DNA from: Candidatus Rubneribacter avistercoris
GTDB lineage: Bacteria; Actinomycetota; Coriobacteriia; Coriobacteriales; Eggerthellaceae
Direction: 5' to 3'
Length of the DNA stretch: 33,610 nt
Assembly: GCA_019115845.1 (NCBI GenBank)
Contig: DXCU01000087.1
Location: 1 to 33,610, forward strand
Under the pieces are notes generated by a model. That model was not told where the DNA came from. It did not search any database and was given only the letters and a program-made list of their open reading frames with translations. Both the position numbers and the translations under genes were made by a program. Numbering within the stretch: the first letter of the stretch is position 1; each line of letters starts with the position of its first letter. Positions 1 to 9,200 of the stretch are shown in pieces.

Positions 1-123
1 GCTGGTACCGGGAGGGGAGGCTGAAGGCGTTCGACGAGGGAGGGCGCAAGGTGTACGATACGATAGCCGGCCGCAGGAGGCGGCTGGGGCTGGCCGCCTA
101 GGCCGTCCGGAAAAACGTCCGCA
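1..123 (+). mobile_element. 3' end of an IS3-family insertion sequence
   Basis: The first 102 bases encode the last 32 residues of a transposase in frame 3, and the terminal inverted repeat follows. The repeat GTCCGCACCCCC at 117-128 is the exact reverse complement of GGGGGTGCGGAC at 33481-33492, where another copy of the same element begins. IS3 elements usually end in TG...CA, which would put the last IS base at 123; the five C residues beyond may belong to the repeat. The element points rightwards and has landed inside a gene of the opposite strand. Confidence 0.8.
3..102 (+). CDS. IS3-family transposase OrfB, C-terminal fragment
   Basis: The window opens inside this gene. The readable tail contains WYREGRLKAFDEGG, ends RRRRLGLAA and stops at a TAG at 100-102. 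It resembles the end of the DDE integrase domain of IS3-family OrfB proteins, where a W-Y/F-x-x-x-R-L/I-K segment follows the last catalytic glutamate. The catalytic residues lie outside the window. The stop is 15 bases before the terminal inverted repeat, as expected for the last gene of an IS. I recognise the family from this short tail and from the matching IS end at the right edge, so the assignment is good but the subgroup is not determined. Confidence 0.7.
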
Positions 124-127
124 CCCC

Positions 128-512
128 CAAAACTGCAGAAATATTCTATTTCGGCCTTTCGGTGTGCAGCTAAAGCAAATACCGGAACTGCGCCCAATTC
201 AAACAGAGCAAACACCACTTCAAAATAAGCTGCAACATTTGGAAGTTGGACAACTACCCTATCGAAACGACCTATACCCAACTCTTGAAACCCTCGAGAG
301 AGGGAAAGAACCCTCTGGCCTAGTTGTGCGTAAGTAACGCTTTCGGCACCGTCAATCACCGCAATACGATCAAAATAGCGTTCGACACTATTGAATAACA
401 TGTCAGCAATAGTCTCGCCCCTCCAGTAACCCTTTTCTCGATAAAGCTGAGCAAGATGTTCGGGAAAGGGCACAACGCCCTCGAGGAGCACGTGTTCAGG
501 ATGTTTGGCCAA
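128..512 (-). pseudogene. 2,3-dihydroxybenzoate-AMP ligase (EntE/DhbE-like), N-terminal part cut by the IS
   Basis: The minus strand encodes about 128 residues of the N-terminal region of an aryl-acid adenylating enzyme of the ANL superfamily. Segments typical of EntE/DhbE are PFPEHLAQLYREKGYWRGET, the RFDRVVVQLPN strand and PVFALAAHRKAEIEYFC. The family activates 2,3-dihydroxybenzoate or salicylate for siderophore or related peptide synthesis. The reading frame runs unbroken into the IS inverted repeat and then codes IS sequence, so about three quarters of the enzyme, including the ATP-binding core, is missing here. I chose the TTG at 512 because GAGGAG lies eight bases upstream; an in-frame GTG at 521 is too close to that site. 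The segment is clearly more AT-rich than the DNA around it, which suggests a foreign origin. Confidence 0.8.
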
Positions 513-561
513 AGAAAACACTCCTCTCATTACTTCACCGTATATGTTTTCTTACACTAAC

Positions 562-590
562 ATTATGTAGCGCTTTGAAATATGCGTCAA
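562..590 (-). promoter_or_regulatory. Sigma70-type promoter of the truncated adenylation gene
   Basis: On the minus strand, TTGACG (585-590) and CATAAT (562-567) are separated by exactly 17 bases. The -10 box lies about 50 bases upstream of the TTG start at 512. It is one of the best consensus promoters in the window. Confidence 0.6.
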
Positions 591-826
591 TTCAATATCT
601 TTAGAGAGGAGGGGAGGGGGCGAAGGCGGGTTGCCCGATGTCCTCACTCAATTCAGTACAGCGTTTTCTCTTGAATACTCTGTTCAAAAAAGCTCGCAAC
701 ACGATGAAGTAAGTCCATCAAGACTCAAATATGAATTCCTTTGCAAGCAGACAGGGCGGCAACATTCCCGCAATCGCAATCGAACGAATGACGGCAATGG
801 GAAAAGGCGCGCTCCTCGAAGGGGCA
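591..826. other. Gene-free stretch between the adenylation gene promoter and the relaxase gene
   Basis: I see no credible gene here. The run of G and GA near 606-620 is purine-rich, and the remainder is moderately AT-rich without repeats. The open frames that cross it are antisense to the relaxase. Confidence 0.5.
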
Positions 827-2083
827 TCATCTGGCCGATTCTCTTTCTCCTTCAGAGCAGTTCCTCTCAGTCCGCCCTTCTCGCTCGCCATTGGAGGCGC
901 GAGCCCGGCTTCCGACTCCGTGAAACCCTTCCCGCCCGGTGTCCCCGAGAGCCGCCGACCGCGCCTCCTCGGCCTCCCTCAGCACCGTCGCAGCCACGTG
1001 GCGAGAGAACGAGAGGTTGCTCAAGCGCGCAGTCTGCTCGTCGAGCTCCGACACAAGCGCCTCCTCCCTTCCCAACAGGTCCACCTGCAGCTCCTCGGGA
1101 CCTCCCGAAGCGAGCCTCACCGCTATCTCGCGCATCTCGGCCCTCGCAGCGGCAAGCCTCCCCTCGGCCGACTCCTTGAGGGCATCGAAGCCCCGCAGCG
1201 ACCCGACCCCCTCCCTCCTTATGGTGAGCAGGCACCGGGCCAGATCGTCGGCCGAGAAATGGGACAGCGCCCCCTTCCCCTCCACTTCCGAAGGGAAGTC
1301 CTCCCAGCGAGCATCCGGAGCAAGGGCCTCGATACCGGAAGGGGAGAACGCCCGCCCCAGGCTCTCGTCAGTGGCCTTGTGCTCTCCATCCGGATGGAAG
1401 TAGGTGATGCCGCGCCTAGTCAACCGCATGGAGTACCCTGCCGAGCCGAGGGCTCGCTCAAGGGATGCGAAGTCCTCAGAAACCGCCCCGGCCGCAGTGA
1501 CCGCCCTCCGGATGTCCTCTTTCCACGATGCCTCTCCCCGCGAGGCCATCCCCCGCTCGGCAGAGGTGCGCGCATCGCGGTCGGCGCGTCGGGCGGGCAA
1601 GTCGGGCAAGGCGGAGAACCCCAGCTCCTCGGAGATGCGCTGGAGGCGGTTCGCCTGCCGACGCTGGTCCTTGTCGCCCATCTGAAGCTTCAGGCCCGTC
1701 GCAAGGTTGGTGCAGTTAACCACGACGTGGGCATGGTATCCCGCACGGGCCGCATCGTCGTGCAGCACGACAGCGATCTCGTGGTCGGGGAACATCTCCC
1801 GAGCCCACCTCGCAGCGAGCCCCATCACCCTGTCCTTGTCGAGGGCCGCCTCGTCCTTCGGATTGGGAGACACGACGAAATGCTCGTAGAACCGCGTGCG
1901 ACCGCGCCCGCCGCGCTTCCGGTCGTGCCCGTGGGCGCGGCGCGTGGCGTCCATGTCGGCCGCCCACTCGCGCTCGTCTCCGAGGTTCAGGCACAGGGTG
2001 GCCGCCGCGCGCCCGTTCCGTTCGAGGTACCTCTTCAGCGCCCGCACGGAGCTGTGCCCGTCTATGGTTTTGAGCATGGTCAC
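827..2083 (-). CDS. Relaxase/mobilization nuclease (MOBP-like, PF03432 type)
   Basis: Predicted DNA-nicking relaxase that would cut and covalently hold oriT during conjugal mobilization. Counting from the GTG start at 2083, a tyrosine near residue 19 is a candidate nucleophile. The metal-binding histidines are at about 108, 117 and 119 in VLHDD...YHAHVVVN, matching the HxH motif III of VirD2/MobA-type relaxases. Beyond about residue 150 the protein is charged and helical, with several Ala/Glu/Arg-rich stretches. The GTG start overlaps the mobC stop as GTGA, and GAGGAGG lies eight bases upstream, so translation is probably coupled to mobC; an ATG at 2077 is the alternative. At 418 residues it is of normal size for a small mobilizable element. 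No type IV secretion genes are in the window, so it would depend on a helper. Confidence 0.85.
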   Translation of the reverse strand: MTMLKTIDGHSSVRALKRYLERNGRAAATLCLNLGDEREWAADMDATRRAHGHDRKRGGRGRTRFYEHFVVSPNPKDEAALDKDRVMGLAARWAREMFPDHEIAVVLHDDAARAGYHAHVVVNCTNLATGLKLQMGDKDQRRQANRLQRISEELGFSALPDLPARRADRDARTSAERGMASRGEASWKEDIRRAVTAAGAVSEDFASLERALGSAGYSMRLTRRGITYFHPDGEHKATDESLGRAFSPSGIEALAPDARWEDFPSEVEGKGALSHFSADDLARCLLTIRREGVGSLRGFDALKESAEGRLAAARAEMREIAVRLASGGPEELQVDLLGREEALVSELDEQTARLSNLSFSRHVAATVLREAEEARSAALGDTGREGFHGVGSRARASNGEREGRTERNCSEGERESAR

Positions 2084-2445
2084 GTGCGCGCCCTCCTCTC
2101 GGACGACAGCGCGTCCCGGACCGCACGGTACGCCTCGACGCGCGCCGCCTGGCTCTCGGAGACGGAGGCGATGGCATCGGCGCACCCGAGCGGGTCGACG
2201 CGCGAGAGCGCGTTGAGGCGATGGGCCACCTGGTTGAGGTTGTTGCCCTGCCGCGCCAGCTCGAGAAGCAGAGCGCGCAAAAGGTCGCGGTCGGCCGCCG
2301 GAAGCAGCACGGTTCCCTCAAGCGCCGCCGTCACGTAATCCGTTTTGGTGACCCCCGCAGCCCGCGCCCTCTCGGAGAGAGCCCGGTCCTGCGAGGGTGT
2401 GAGCCGGATGTGCAGGCGGGCATCCTTGCGCTCGTCTGCCGTCAT
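2080..2445 (-). CDS. mobC: MobC-like relaxosome accessory protein
   Basis: A 121-residue protein of the bacterial mobilization MobC family (PF05713 type). The N-terminal part has a ribbon-helix-helix-like stretch (RLHIRLTPSQDRALSERA). The centre carries the family signature ELARQGNNLNQVAHRLN. MobC proteins bind oriT, help to open the strands and guide the relaxase. Its stop overlaps the relaxase start and both lie just downstream of a strong inverted repeat (2572-2603) that I propose as oriT. Gene order oriT-mobC-relaxase is usual in mobilizable plasmids and integrative mobilizable elements of Gram-positive bacteria. Confidence 0.85.
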   Translation of the reverse strand: MTADERKDARLHIRLTPSQDRALSERARAAGVTKTDYVTAALEGTVLLPAADRDLLRALLLELARQGNNLNQVAHRLNALSRVDPLGCADAIASVSESQAARVEAYRAVRDALSSERRART

Positions 2446-2571
2446 AGCCCCCTCCCGTCTCCGCAGCCGCGGCGAAGAGAGCTCGCACGGGACATGATGG
2501 GAAAGAAGGGAATGACGGGGAAACCGCGACGCGCGAAGCGGCGGCGCGCCAGCGGGCGCCGGAGGCGACCG

Positions 2572-2603
2572 GTATTTGCGCGCACGAACGTGCGCACAAA
2601 TAC
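2572..2603. repeat. 32-bp inverted repeat, candidate oriT core
   Basis: Two 15-base arms, GTATTTGCGCGCACG (2572-2586) and CGTGCGCACAAATAC (2589-2603), flank AA. They are complementary except at two positions. The repeat sits 126 bases upstream of mobC and is the only AT-containing palindrome in this GC-rich gap. That position and form are typical of the relaxosome-binding repeat of oriT; the nick site itself cannot be assigned from sequence alone. Confidence 0.55.
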
Positions 2604-2619
2604 GGCTCTGGCTAGTGGA

Positions 2620-2641
2620 CCCCCGCGCCCCGGCGCGGGGG
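2620..2641. terminator. Strong GC hairpin next to the oriT candidate
   Basis: CCCCCGCGCC (2620-2629) and GGCGCGGGGG (2632-2641) form a perfect 10-bp stem around CC. There is no T run on either side. It may end transcription of the parA operon (stop at 2671, minus strand) or be part of the oriT structure. Confidence 0.4.
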
Positions 2642-2670
2642 CGGGGCGGCCGAGCCCCGACGGCAGAACC

Positions 2671-2976
2671 TCACGCCCCACGCGTTCCTCCTTCCCCTCG
2701 CTTGCGGCTCGCCTCGCGCGAGGCCTCCCTCGACCTCGCCTCGTCCTCGGCGCTTCTCTCCTGGGCCGATAGGTCGGCCGTCCGGGTTCCCGACAAGAGC
2801 ATCATCGCCACGCGCCGGGCGGCATCCAGGTCGGGGGCCGACGCCACCTCTCCACCGAGTCTGCACGCCCCTCCGAACGCGTCCCGGCGAAACACCAGCA
2901 CCCTTCCTTCCGAATACCCGTCTTCAGCGTTCGCAAGGTACAACCTGTGCCCATGAGCCTCTTCCACGAACTCCAT
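2671..2976 (-). CDS. Hypothetical protein, 101 residues, last gene of the parA operon
   Basis: I do not recognise this protein. The first 65 residues look folded (MEFVEEAHGHRLYLANAEDG and a following beta-rich stretch with VLVFRRDAFGGACRLGG). The last 35 residues are an unusually charged tail of Ser/Arg/Glu repeats, likely a helix or disordered. The ATG at 2976 follows GAGGAG by about seven bases and lies only four bases after the stop of the upstream ribbon-helix-helix gene, so it is almost certainly co-transcribed with parA. A longer frame covering it upstream is antisense and shadow sequence, so the short start is preferred. Its place in a partition/mobilization block suggests a plasmid-maintenance accessory role, which is inference only. 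Confidence 0.65.
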   Translation of the reverse strand: MEFVEEAHGHRLYLANAEDGYSEGRVLVFRRDAFGGACRLGGEVASAPDLDAARRVAMMLLSGTRTADLSAQERSAEDEARSREASREASRKRGEGGTRGA

Positions 2977-2980
2977 GGCG

Positions 2981-3295
2981 TCACTCCTCGCATCCGAGCG
3001 CCGCTTTGGCCGTCTCGTACTCGTCTGGCCAGGTGGCGACGATGGCATGGCGCACGAGCTCGTCCTGTGTGGGCTTCGGGGCGTCCTTCGACATCTTTTG
3101 GGCAACCAGGGAGAGGGTGAAATGCTGCGAGGGCGTGAGCAGGACGTTGATGGGCTTGGTGTATGCGTCCGGCTCGACCGAGGAGCTGTGACGGGCCTCG
3201 TAGCCGGGAAGGTCGCTTGGACGCTCTGCGCACGCTTCTGCTGCGGACAGCATGTCGCGCACGGTGCTCCCTGCGAAGCTCCTACGCCGCGCCAT
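2981..3295 (-). CDS. Small ParA partner, probable ribbon-helix-helix DNA-binding protein
   Basis: The protein has 104 residues from the ATG at 3295, which follows a G-rich Shine-Dalgarno (AAGGGGG) by six bases and overlaps the end of parA. An upstream in-frame start at 3313 is possible but has no such site. The C-terminal half, KPINVLLTPSQHFTLSLVAQ followed by PTQDELVRHAIVATW, fits a beta-strand plus two helices as in ribbon-helix-helix proteins. Many plasmid ParA ATPases are paired with a small DNA-binding protein of this kind that recognises the centromere and represses the operon. The N-terminal 45 residues are Arg/Ser-rich and probably flexible. I infer the partition role from its position; the sequence match to a named family is weak. 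Confidence 0.65.
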   Translation of the reverse strand: MARRRSFAGSTVRDMLSAAEACAERPSDLPGYEARHSSSVEPDAYTKPINVLLTPSQHFTLSLVAQKMSKDAPKPTQDELVRHAIVATWPDEYETAKAALGCEE

Positions 3296-4115
3296 CGGAA
3301 GCCCCCTTCCCATCCGCGAGCCCTAGCAGACGAAACGCCGCGTCGGCGACCGCCAACGCGTCCGCAGCCGCAGGGCTGTCGGGCTTGTAGTCCGGCAGAT
3401 GAGCGCCCAAAGCTTGGGCCTCCTGCACCACGACCGACTGGCGGACGCGACCAATGACGGGAACCCCTTTCGCCTCCGCCCATCTTCTCAGCGCTTCGTC
3501 GAAGTCCTGTTGGACTATCGTGCGGCCCTGCCATCGGGTGACGACGACGCCCAGGACGGAGAGGCGGGTGTTGGCGCATTCGCGCACCTGGCCAACCGTG
3601 TCCACCACCTCTGCCGTCTCGTCGAACGCGAACTTCTCCGCAGCAGTGGGGATCAGCACGAAGTCCGCAGCCACAAGCGCGTTGAACGCGAGACAGCCGA
3701 GGCCGGGAGGGGTGTCGATCACCGCAAGATCGTATGCGTGCGCGCACGGCCCGAGCGCGCGGCGAAGCAGCCCGTCCCTCCCCGGTTTCGACGACAAGGC
3801 GAGGTCAGCCGCGGAGAGGTCGGGGGTCGCGGCGGCGAGCGAGACGCCGCCGGCATCGCACAGGACGCTTTCGAGCGCGGCCTTCTCGTAGAGCATGCGG
3901 GCCACGCCGGTTCGGACGGGGGCGGGATGCAGGTGCCTCGTCAGGTTGCCTTGGGGGTCAAGGTCGATCGCCATGGCGCGCAGCCCGCGCGCGGCGGCCT
4001 CTTGCGCTAACAGGGCGGCCATCGTGGTCTTCCCGACGCCGCCCTTTTGGTTCGCCACCGCCACTACGACCATGCGTCGGGTCGCCGCGTCTTCGGGAAT
4101 AGGAATGCTCGGCAC
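3282..4115 (-). CDS. parA: ParA/Soj-family partition ATPase
   Basis: A 277-residue deviant-Walker ATPase. Walker A is KGGVGKTT at about residues 24-31, with the signature lysine of ParA/MinD proteins at its first position. DLDPQGN (about 51-57) is the A' motif and VIDTPPG (about 133-139) is Walker B. These ATPases bind DNA cooperatively and move plasmid or element DNA through a partner protein. The start is a GTG at 4115 with GAAGG about ten bases upstream. It is the first gene of a minus-strand operon with two small ORFs and faces away from the KAP NTPase across a 194-base gap. The nearby perfect chromosomal parS sites lie more than 15 kb away and probably belong to a different ParB, so this ParA is likely element-borne. 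Confidence 0.9.
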   Translation of the reverse strand: MPSIPIPEDAATRRMVVVAVANQKGGVGKTTMAALLAQEAAARGLRAMAIDLDPQGNLTRHLHPAPVRTGVARMLYEKAALESVLCDAGGVSLAAATPDLSAADLALSSKPGRDGLLRRALGPCAHAYDLAVIDTPPGLGCLAFNALVAADFVLIPTAAEKFAFDETAEVVDTVGQVRECANTRLSVLGVVVTRWQGRTIVQQDFDEALRRWAEAKGVPVIGRVRQSVVVQEAQALGAHLPDYKPDSPAAADALAVADAAFRLLGLADGKGASDGAA

Positions 4116-4309
4116 GTCTCCGTCACCTTCTTCGAATCATATCGGCCTGTCCTCGCGGGGCGTTATGTTCGGTAGGAGATGCCCCGCATCACCTTTGTAC
4201 CATGATGAGATGGATAATGGGATAATGTTCTTACTAAAGTGGCGCAGGTAACGCAGATGGCGCGATTGCGAACGAGCAGACGCGAAGGAATCGGACAGGG
4301 AGGACGAGC

Positions 4310-6151
4310 ATGGACGAAGAGGCCGTCAAGAAAGCCGTCGAAGAGTATTTGGAAGCGCCCGACCAATACGCTTTGATGATCACCGGAGAATGGGGATGCG
4401 GCAAGACCCACTTCGTCGAGCATGCGCTGAAGGATCACGTCGAGTCCCTGGATAAGCCTTATAGTCTGATCAGGGTATCTGCATACGGCACCCGCACCCC
4501 CGATGATCTATACGATGCGATAGCTCTCGGAATCGTCAGAGGGCGTGCAGTCGGATCCGACGGCAAGAATGCCGTCGTCGGACTGCTGCAAGACGCGGGC
4601 ATCTCGTTTCTGGGAAAAACCATGAAGCAGATCAAGAAGAAAACGGGGCTGGAATACGAGGCCAGTCCGAAGATGCTCGCGGAGCTGCTTCTAGGATCCT
4701 CCACGCTGCTCGTCCTTGACGACCTCGAGAGATGCAAAATCGATGTCGAAGAGCTCTTTGGCATCGTCGATGCCCTTGTGACCAGGATTAACCGGAAAGT
4801 TGTTCTCGTGTGCAACGAGGACGGGCTGGAATCCGAGATCAAGGATTCCCCGAAATACACAAACCTCTCCGAGAAGACGGTTTGGAGAAAATGCCTTTAC
4901 GCCCCCTCGACGAGCTCCATAGTCGGGCAGCTTCTGCAGGACGAGGACGGGTTGCCGGAAGGCGCGAGAGAAGCCTTGTTGGGGGCGCTCGAAGAAGGCG
5001 GGCATCGCTCGATCAATTTCCGATCCGTGAAGAAGCTCCGCCCCCTCCTCCGTTCGCTGGGGCAAACCGACTTTTTCAAAGGCGATACGGACAGAGCGAC
5101 AAAGAAGCTCGTGCTCAAGGACGTATGCAAGTATTCCATCTCCGCCTCTGTCGGAGACGCGTCGCAAGAGATCGAAGAATCAGAGGGTTCCACGAATATC
5201 TTTGGAGAGCCTTCCGAGAATAAACGGAGAAGACACGAGGCCCCCGATTTCATTGGCGCATACTTCGAGCGCCACGAAGGGCTGGACGCAGACCAGATCG
5301 ACGGAGAGCTTAAATCGTACCGTGAGGCATACTATCCCGAAGGAGGGAAGGCCAGGGTGGCGAGCGATCTCCTATCGAGCTGGAACCTTCTTTTCGTCCG
5401 AAACGACGAGGTGCGGGGAATCATCGACACCTTGCTAGGATCGATCCTCCCGGAAGACGGCTCTCCCGGCATCTCGTTCAAAAGATACCGCGAGATACTA
5501 AAGGCGGCGAAGGAGATACATGAATACCACCCTAAACTCCTCGAAAGCCTCGACCCGTTCTTGGAAAGAATGAAAGAAGCGATCAGCATTTCTCCGGACA
5601 AGGCGGTCGCCGCCATAAGCAACGACCCCTTTTCGTGGCAGGACAGGACACGCGGGGCAATCCCATTTCCAGAAGAACCCTTTTTGGATGAAGTGGACGA
5701 GTTGCGGGAATGGGCGTTTGGTATCGCCCTGGAAAACGACGTCCTCTTGATCAACCGGGCACTTCGGGAAGATCCCGATTCGCTTCCCAAATCCTTGCTC
5801 AACTGCCTCGAGCGCCAGAAAGGCGACGCCCAGCGGGCAGTCTGGCTTCTGGAGCAGATCGATCCCGAAGAGTTGGCGGCGATCATGCCCGCGATCTCGC
5901 CAGAAAGCCTTTACACACTCCACCGAGTGTTCTCCCCAACCACATCCTCCGGCTCACTCCTCAAGAAGCAGGTCGCCAAAGAGAATGATCAATCAAAATT
6001 TCCCGATTGGCTGGCGGGGCTCAGACGAGAGATCGGAAAAATCGAAACCGACGAGGTGGCCGCACGAAAATGGATCGGCTACATCGAGAGCGACCTGGAC
6101 CAGATAGCGGCGTCCGAGCAATCCGCCAGCGAAAGCGAAGGGCCGTCGTAA
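4310..6151 (+). CDS. KAP-family P-loop NTPase, possible defence protein
   Basis: A 613-residue soluble protein. Walker A is GEWGCGKT at residues 26-33 and Walker B is LLVLDDLERC at about 133-142. The W before GCGKT and the DDLER form are characteristic of KAP P-loop NTPases (PF07693) in the STAND-related group. After the NTPase core, roughly residues 200-600 are alpha-helical and acidic with no family I can name. I see no transmembrane segment, unlike classical KAP proteins, which carry membrane helices inside the NTPase domain. KAP and related NTPases recur in phage-defence loci, and this one stands alone on a mobilizable element, which makes defence or element-stability roles plausible. The ATG has GGGAGGA six bases upstream. 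GC content is lower than that of the adhesin after it. Confidence 0.75.
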   Translation: MDEEAVKKAVEEYLEAPDQYALMITGEWGCGKTHFVEHALKDHVESLDKPYSLIRVSAYGTRTPDDLYDAIALGIVRGRAVGSDGKNAVVGLLQDAGISFLGKTMKQIKKKTGLEYEASPKMLAELLLGSSTLLVLDDLERCKIDVEELFGIVDALVTRINRKVVLVCNEDGLESEIKDSPKYTNLSEKTVWRKCLYAPSTSSIVGQLLQDEDGLPEGAREALLGALEEGGHRSINFRSVKKLRPLLRSLGQTDFFKGDTDRATKKLVLKDVCKYSISASVGDASQEIEESEGSTNIFGEPSENKRRRHEAPDFIGAYFERHEGLDADQIDGELKSYREAYYPEGGKARVASDLLSSWNLLFVRNDEVRGIIDTLLGSILPEDGSPGISFKRYREILKAAKEIHEYHPKLLESLDPFLERMKEAISISPDKAVAAISNDPFSWQDRTRGAIPFPEEPFLDEVDELREWAFGIALENDVLLINRALREDPDSLPKSLLNCLERQKGDAQRAVWLLEQIDPEELAAIMPAISPESLYTLHRVFSPTTSSGSLLKKQVAKENDQSKFPDWLAGLRREIGKIETDEVAARKWIGYIESDLDQIAASEQSASESEGPS

Positions 6152-6279
6152 CCCCTCTACCTTCGTAACGAAAATACCCTTCCGGCACCGCCCCCCCAGA
6201 CAGGCTGCGCGCCCTATACTTTTCGTCGAGCCCGCCACTCCTACCGAACAGCCCGGCGGGCGCGACGAAAGGACAGACC

Positions 6280-9200
6280 ATGAAACACGCCACCTTCGCA
6301 AGGGCGAAGGCGCGCCCGAGACGCCCCGAGGGTGCCTCGACGGCAGCCGCGCCCCCCGCCCCAGCGGCCCGGCCATCGGAATGGCTGCGCCGCGCGACGA
6401 GCCTGCTGCTCTGCGCAATCCTGGCAGTCGGGCTCCTCCCCACGCTCTCCCCTCGGCAAGGCGAGGCGCACGCCGACACGGCGCAGACGGTGTCCGGGCA
6501 AGCGTACGTGCACTGCGTGAATCCCGGCCACACCAACGACCACGGCAACCTCTTCGACGTGACCATGCCTGACGGAACCGTGCTGCGGGGCCACTGCCTC
6601 GACTACGGCCTCGCCTACCCCGCCGACGGATGGTACTCTTTCAGCGGCACCTGGAACGGATCGTCGTTCGACATCGTGGTGAACACCCGCGACGCGAGCC
6701 CCCATCCCGACTGCCTCCTTTCCGGCCCTTGCCAGCGCGTCGGAAACTTCTCGTGGTCGCCCGAGGTGAGCGTCTCCTTCGCCAAGGAGAGCGCCGACGC
6801 CTCCATTACCGCCGGGAACGCGGAGTACGCCTACTCGGGAGCGTCTTACGACATCTACGATGCCTCCGACGACTCGCTCGCGGCCCAGATCGTCACCGGG
6901 GAGGACGGGAAGGCGAGCTGCAAGCTGCCCGCGAACAAGAGCTATTACGCGATCGAGCGGCAGGCGCCGGACGGCTTCAAGCCGAGCGGCGAGCGCGTCT
7001 ATTTCGAAACCGGGATGGGAGACGGCCAGGTGCGGCTCGAGGACGAGCCTTGCACGGTGGCCTTCGCCATCCGGAAGAGGGACTCCGCGACCGGCGGGGA
7101 GGCCCAGCCCGGAGCCACGTTGTCGGGCGCGAGGTACAAGCTCGTCGATGCCAACGGAGCCTCTCACGTCGCAACCTCCGACGACGAGGGGATCATCCGG
7201 TTCGACGGCATCCCGCTCGGCGACGCGACGCTCGTGGAGATCGAGCCGCCCAAAGGCTACAGGCCGGATCCGGAGCCGCACCAGTTCCACGTGTCGGGAA
7301 GCGGGCAGCACGAGGACGTCCTCCTCGAACCGTCCGTGGACGAGGACGTGATCGCGTTCGATATCGAGATCGCCAAGTTCAAGGATTACGGCGACTTCGA
7401 GAGCGGCGTCGCCCAGCCCGCCGCCGGCGTGGTGTTCGAAATCGTGTCCAACACCACCCAGGAAGTCGTGGGAACCGTCGAAACGAACCAGTACGGCTTC
7501 GCGAACACGGCAAGCAACCCCGATGCGTGGTTCGGCGAAGGATCGCGGCCCGACGGCGCCTCCGGAGCCATCCCTTACGACGAGGCGGGTTACACCGTGA
7601 GAGAGGTCGAGGAAACCGTCCCGGACGGATTCCACCACGTGGGCGATTGGACGGTAACCGAAGACGACATGCAGGACGGAGCGCTCCTGCAGTACATCGT
7701 CGACAACGCCGCCATCCACACCCGCATACAGATCGTGAAGACGGACGCCGTCACGGGCCGAGCCGTCCCCGTTGCCGGATTCTCGTTCCAGCTGCTCGAC
7801 GAGGGAGGAAACCCCATCGTCCAGGAGTCGTGGTATCCGAATCATGTCGAGCTCTCCGAGTTCACAACCGACGAGACCGGATGCGTCACGCTGCCCGAGC
7901 CCATCGAGCCGGGAACCTACTACGTACGTGAAACCGCGGCCCAGCCCCCTTATCTGCTCGGCGGCGAGGACGTGCGCGTGGTTGTTCCGGACGACGAGGC
8001 GATCACGCCCACGGTCGTCGTCCGTTACGCGGACGAGGCCGCCGAAGGGTCGGCGACCATCCGGAAAACCGACGCCGCCACCGGAGAGCCCATGGCGGGT
8101 GCCGAGTTCGACGTCGTGTCGCTCGGCTTGGTCAAGGGCCCGGACGGCACCGTCCAGCTGATCGAAGGGGAGACGGTGGGAAGCGTGACGACGGGCGCGG
8201 ACGGCACCGCCTCCATCGACGGGCTCCCGCTCGGCACGGGTAGCGCTTCCTACGCGTTCGTCGAGACGCGCGCGCCCGAGGGGTACGTGCTCGATCCGAC
8301 ACCGCGCGAGTTCACTGTCTCCTATCAGGACCAGAACACCTCCGTTGCGCATACGTCCGTGGACGCTGAGAACAGGGCCAACACCCTGACAGTCGCGAAA
8401 ACCGAGCTGGGGAATGCGGAGGCGTCCCTGCCCGGAACGGAGTTCCTATGGTGGAACGCCGATCAGGAGGCATCCTTCAGCGAGCCCGGAGTCGTGGCCG
8501 TGCGCGCCGAAGGCCCCGGCGGCTGGGTTGCCGTGGGCTCCGACGAAACTGAGCATCCCATGTCGTACGACGAGGACAGGGATGTATGGTGGGCCGGCGG
8601 CCTCGCCGACGGAGATTATGAGTTCGAGGCGGACGGCAAGCGCGCCGAAGGGACGCTTACGGTGGCCGCCGGGGGGACTGCATTCGGAATCGCATCGGCG
8701 AAGGCGCGTCCGTCCGGCGAAGGGACGGCGCTGGGCGGCGGCGCCGATGCCGAGGACGAGGCCGGCCCCGCAGCGACCGAGGTCCTCGTCGTCGAGGCCC
8801 GACCGTACCTGATACTGCCCGGCGAGGAGCAGCAGATCATCGAGGTCGCCGCCGACGGGGCCCTGCATGTGGAGAAGCTGGCGCCCGGAACCTATCGTCT
8901 GCAGGAGGCCGAGCCCGTTCCCGGGTACGTGCGCGACGAGACCGTGCGCAGCGTGACCGTGGGAGAGGACGGCGCGATCTCCGGCGAGTGGCTCGAATCC
9001 GAGGGAGGCGACGCCGCGGCCGTCTTGGAGAACGACTATACGAAGGTGGATATCAGCAAGCGCAGCGTCGCCGGAGAGGACGAGATTCCCGGCGCGCACC
9101 TGAAGTTGGAAGATGCCGACGGCACCGTGGTGGAGGAATGGGTTTCCGGAGACGAGCCTCATCGCGTAGAGCGGCTCGAGCCGGGCGACTACACCTTGAC

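Noticed and set aside
731..2338. 535-residue plus-strand frame opposite relaxase and mobC
   Set aside because: It is antisense to two clearly identified mobilization genes, a common effect of high GC content.
2671..3747. 358-residue minus-strand frame across the partition genes
   Set aside because: Only the last 101 residues have a ribosome site and sensible composition. The remainder is a shadow of the ribbon-helix-helix and parA genes.
6241..8352. 703-residue minus-strand frame under the adhesin gene
   Set aside because: It mirrors the codon bias of the adhesin gene and matches no recognisable protein.
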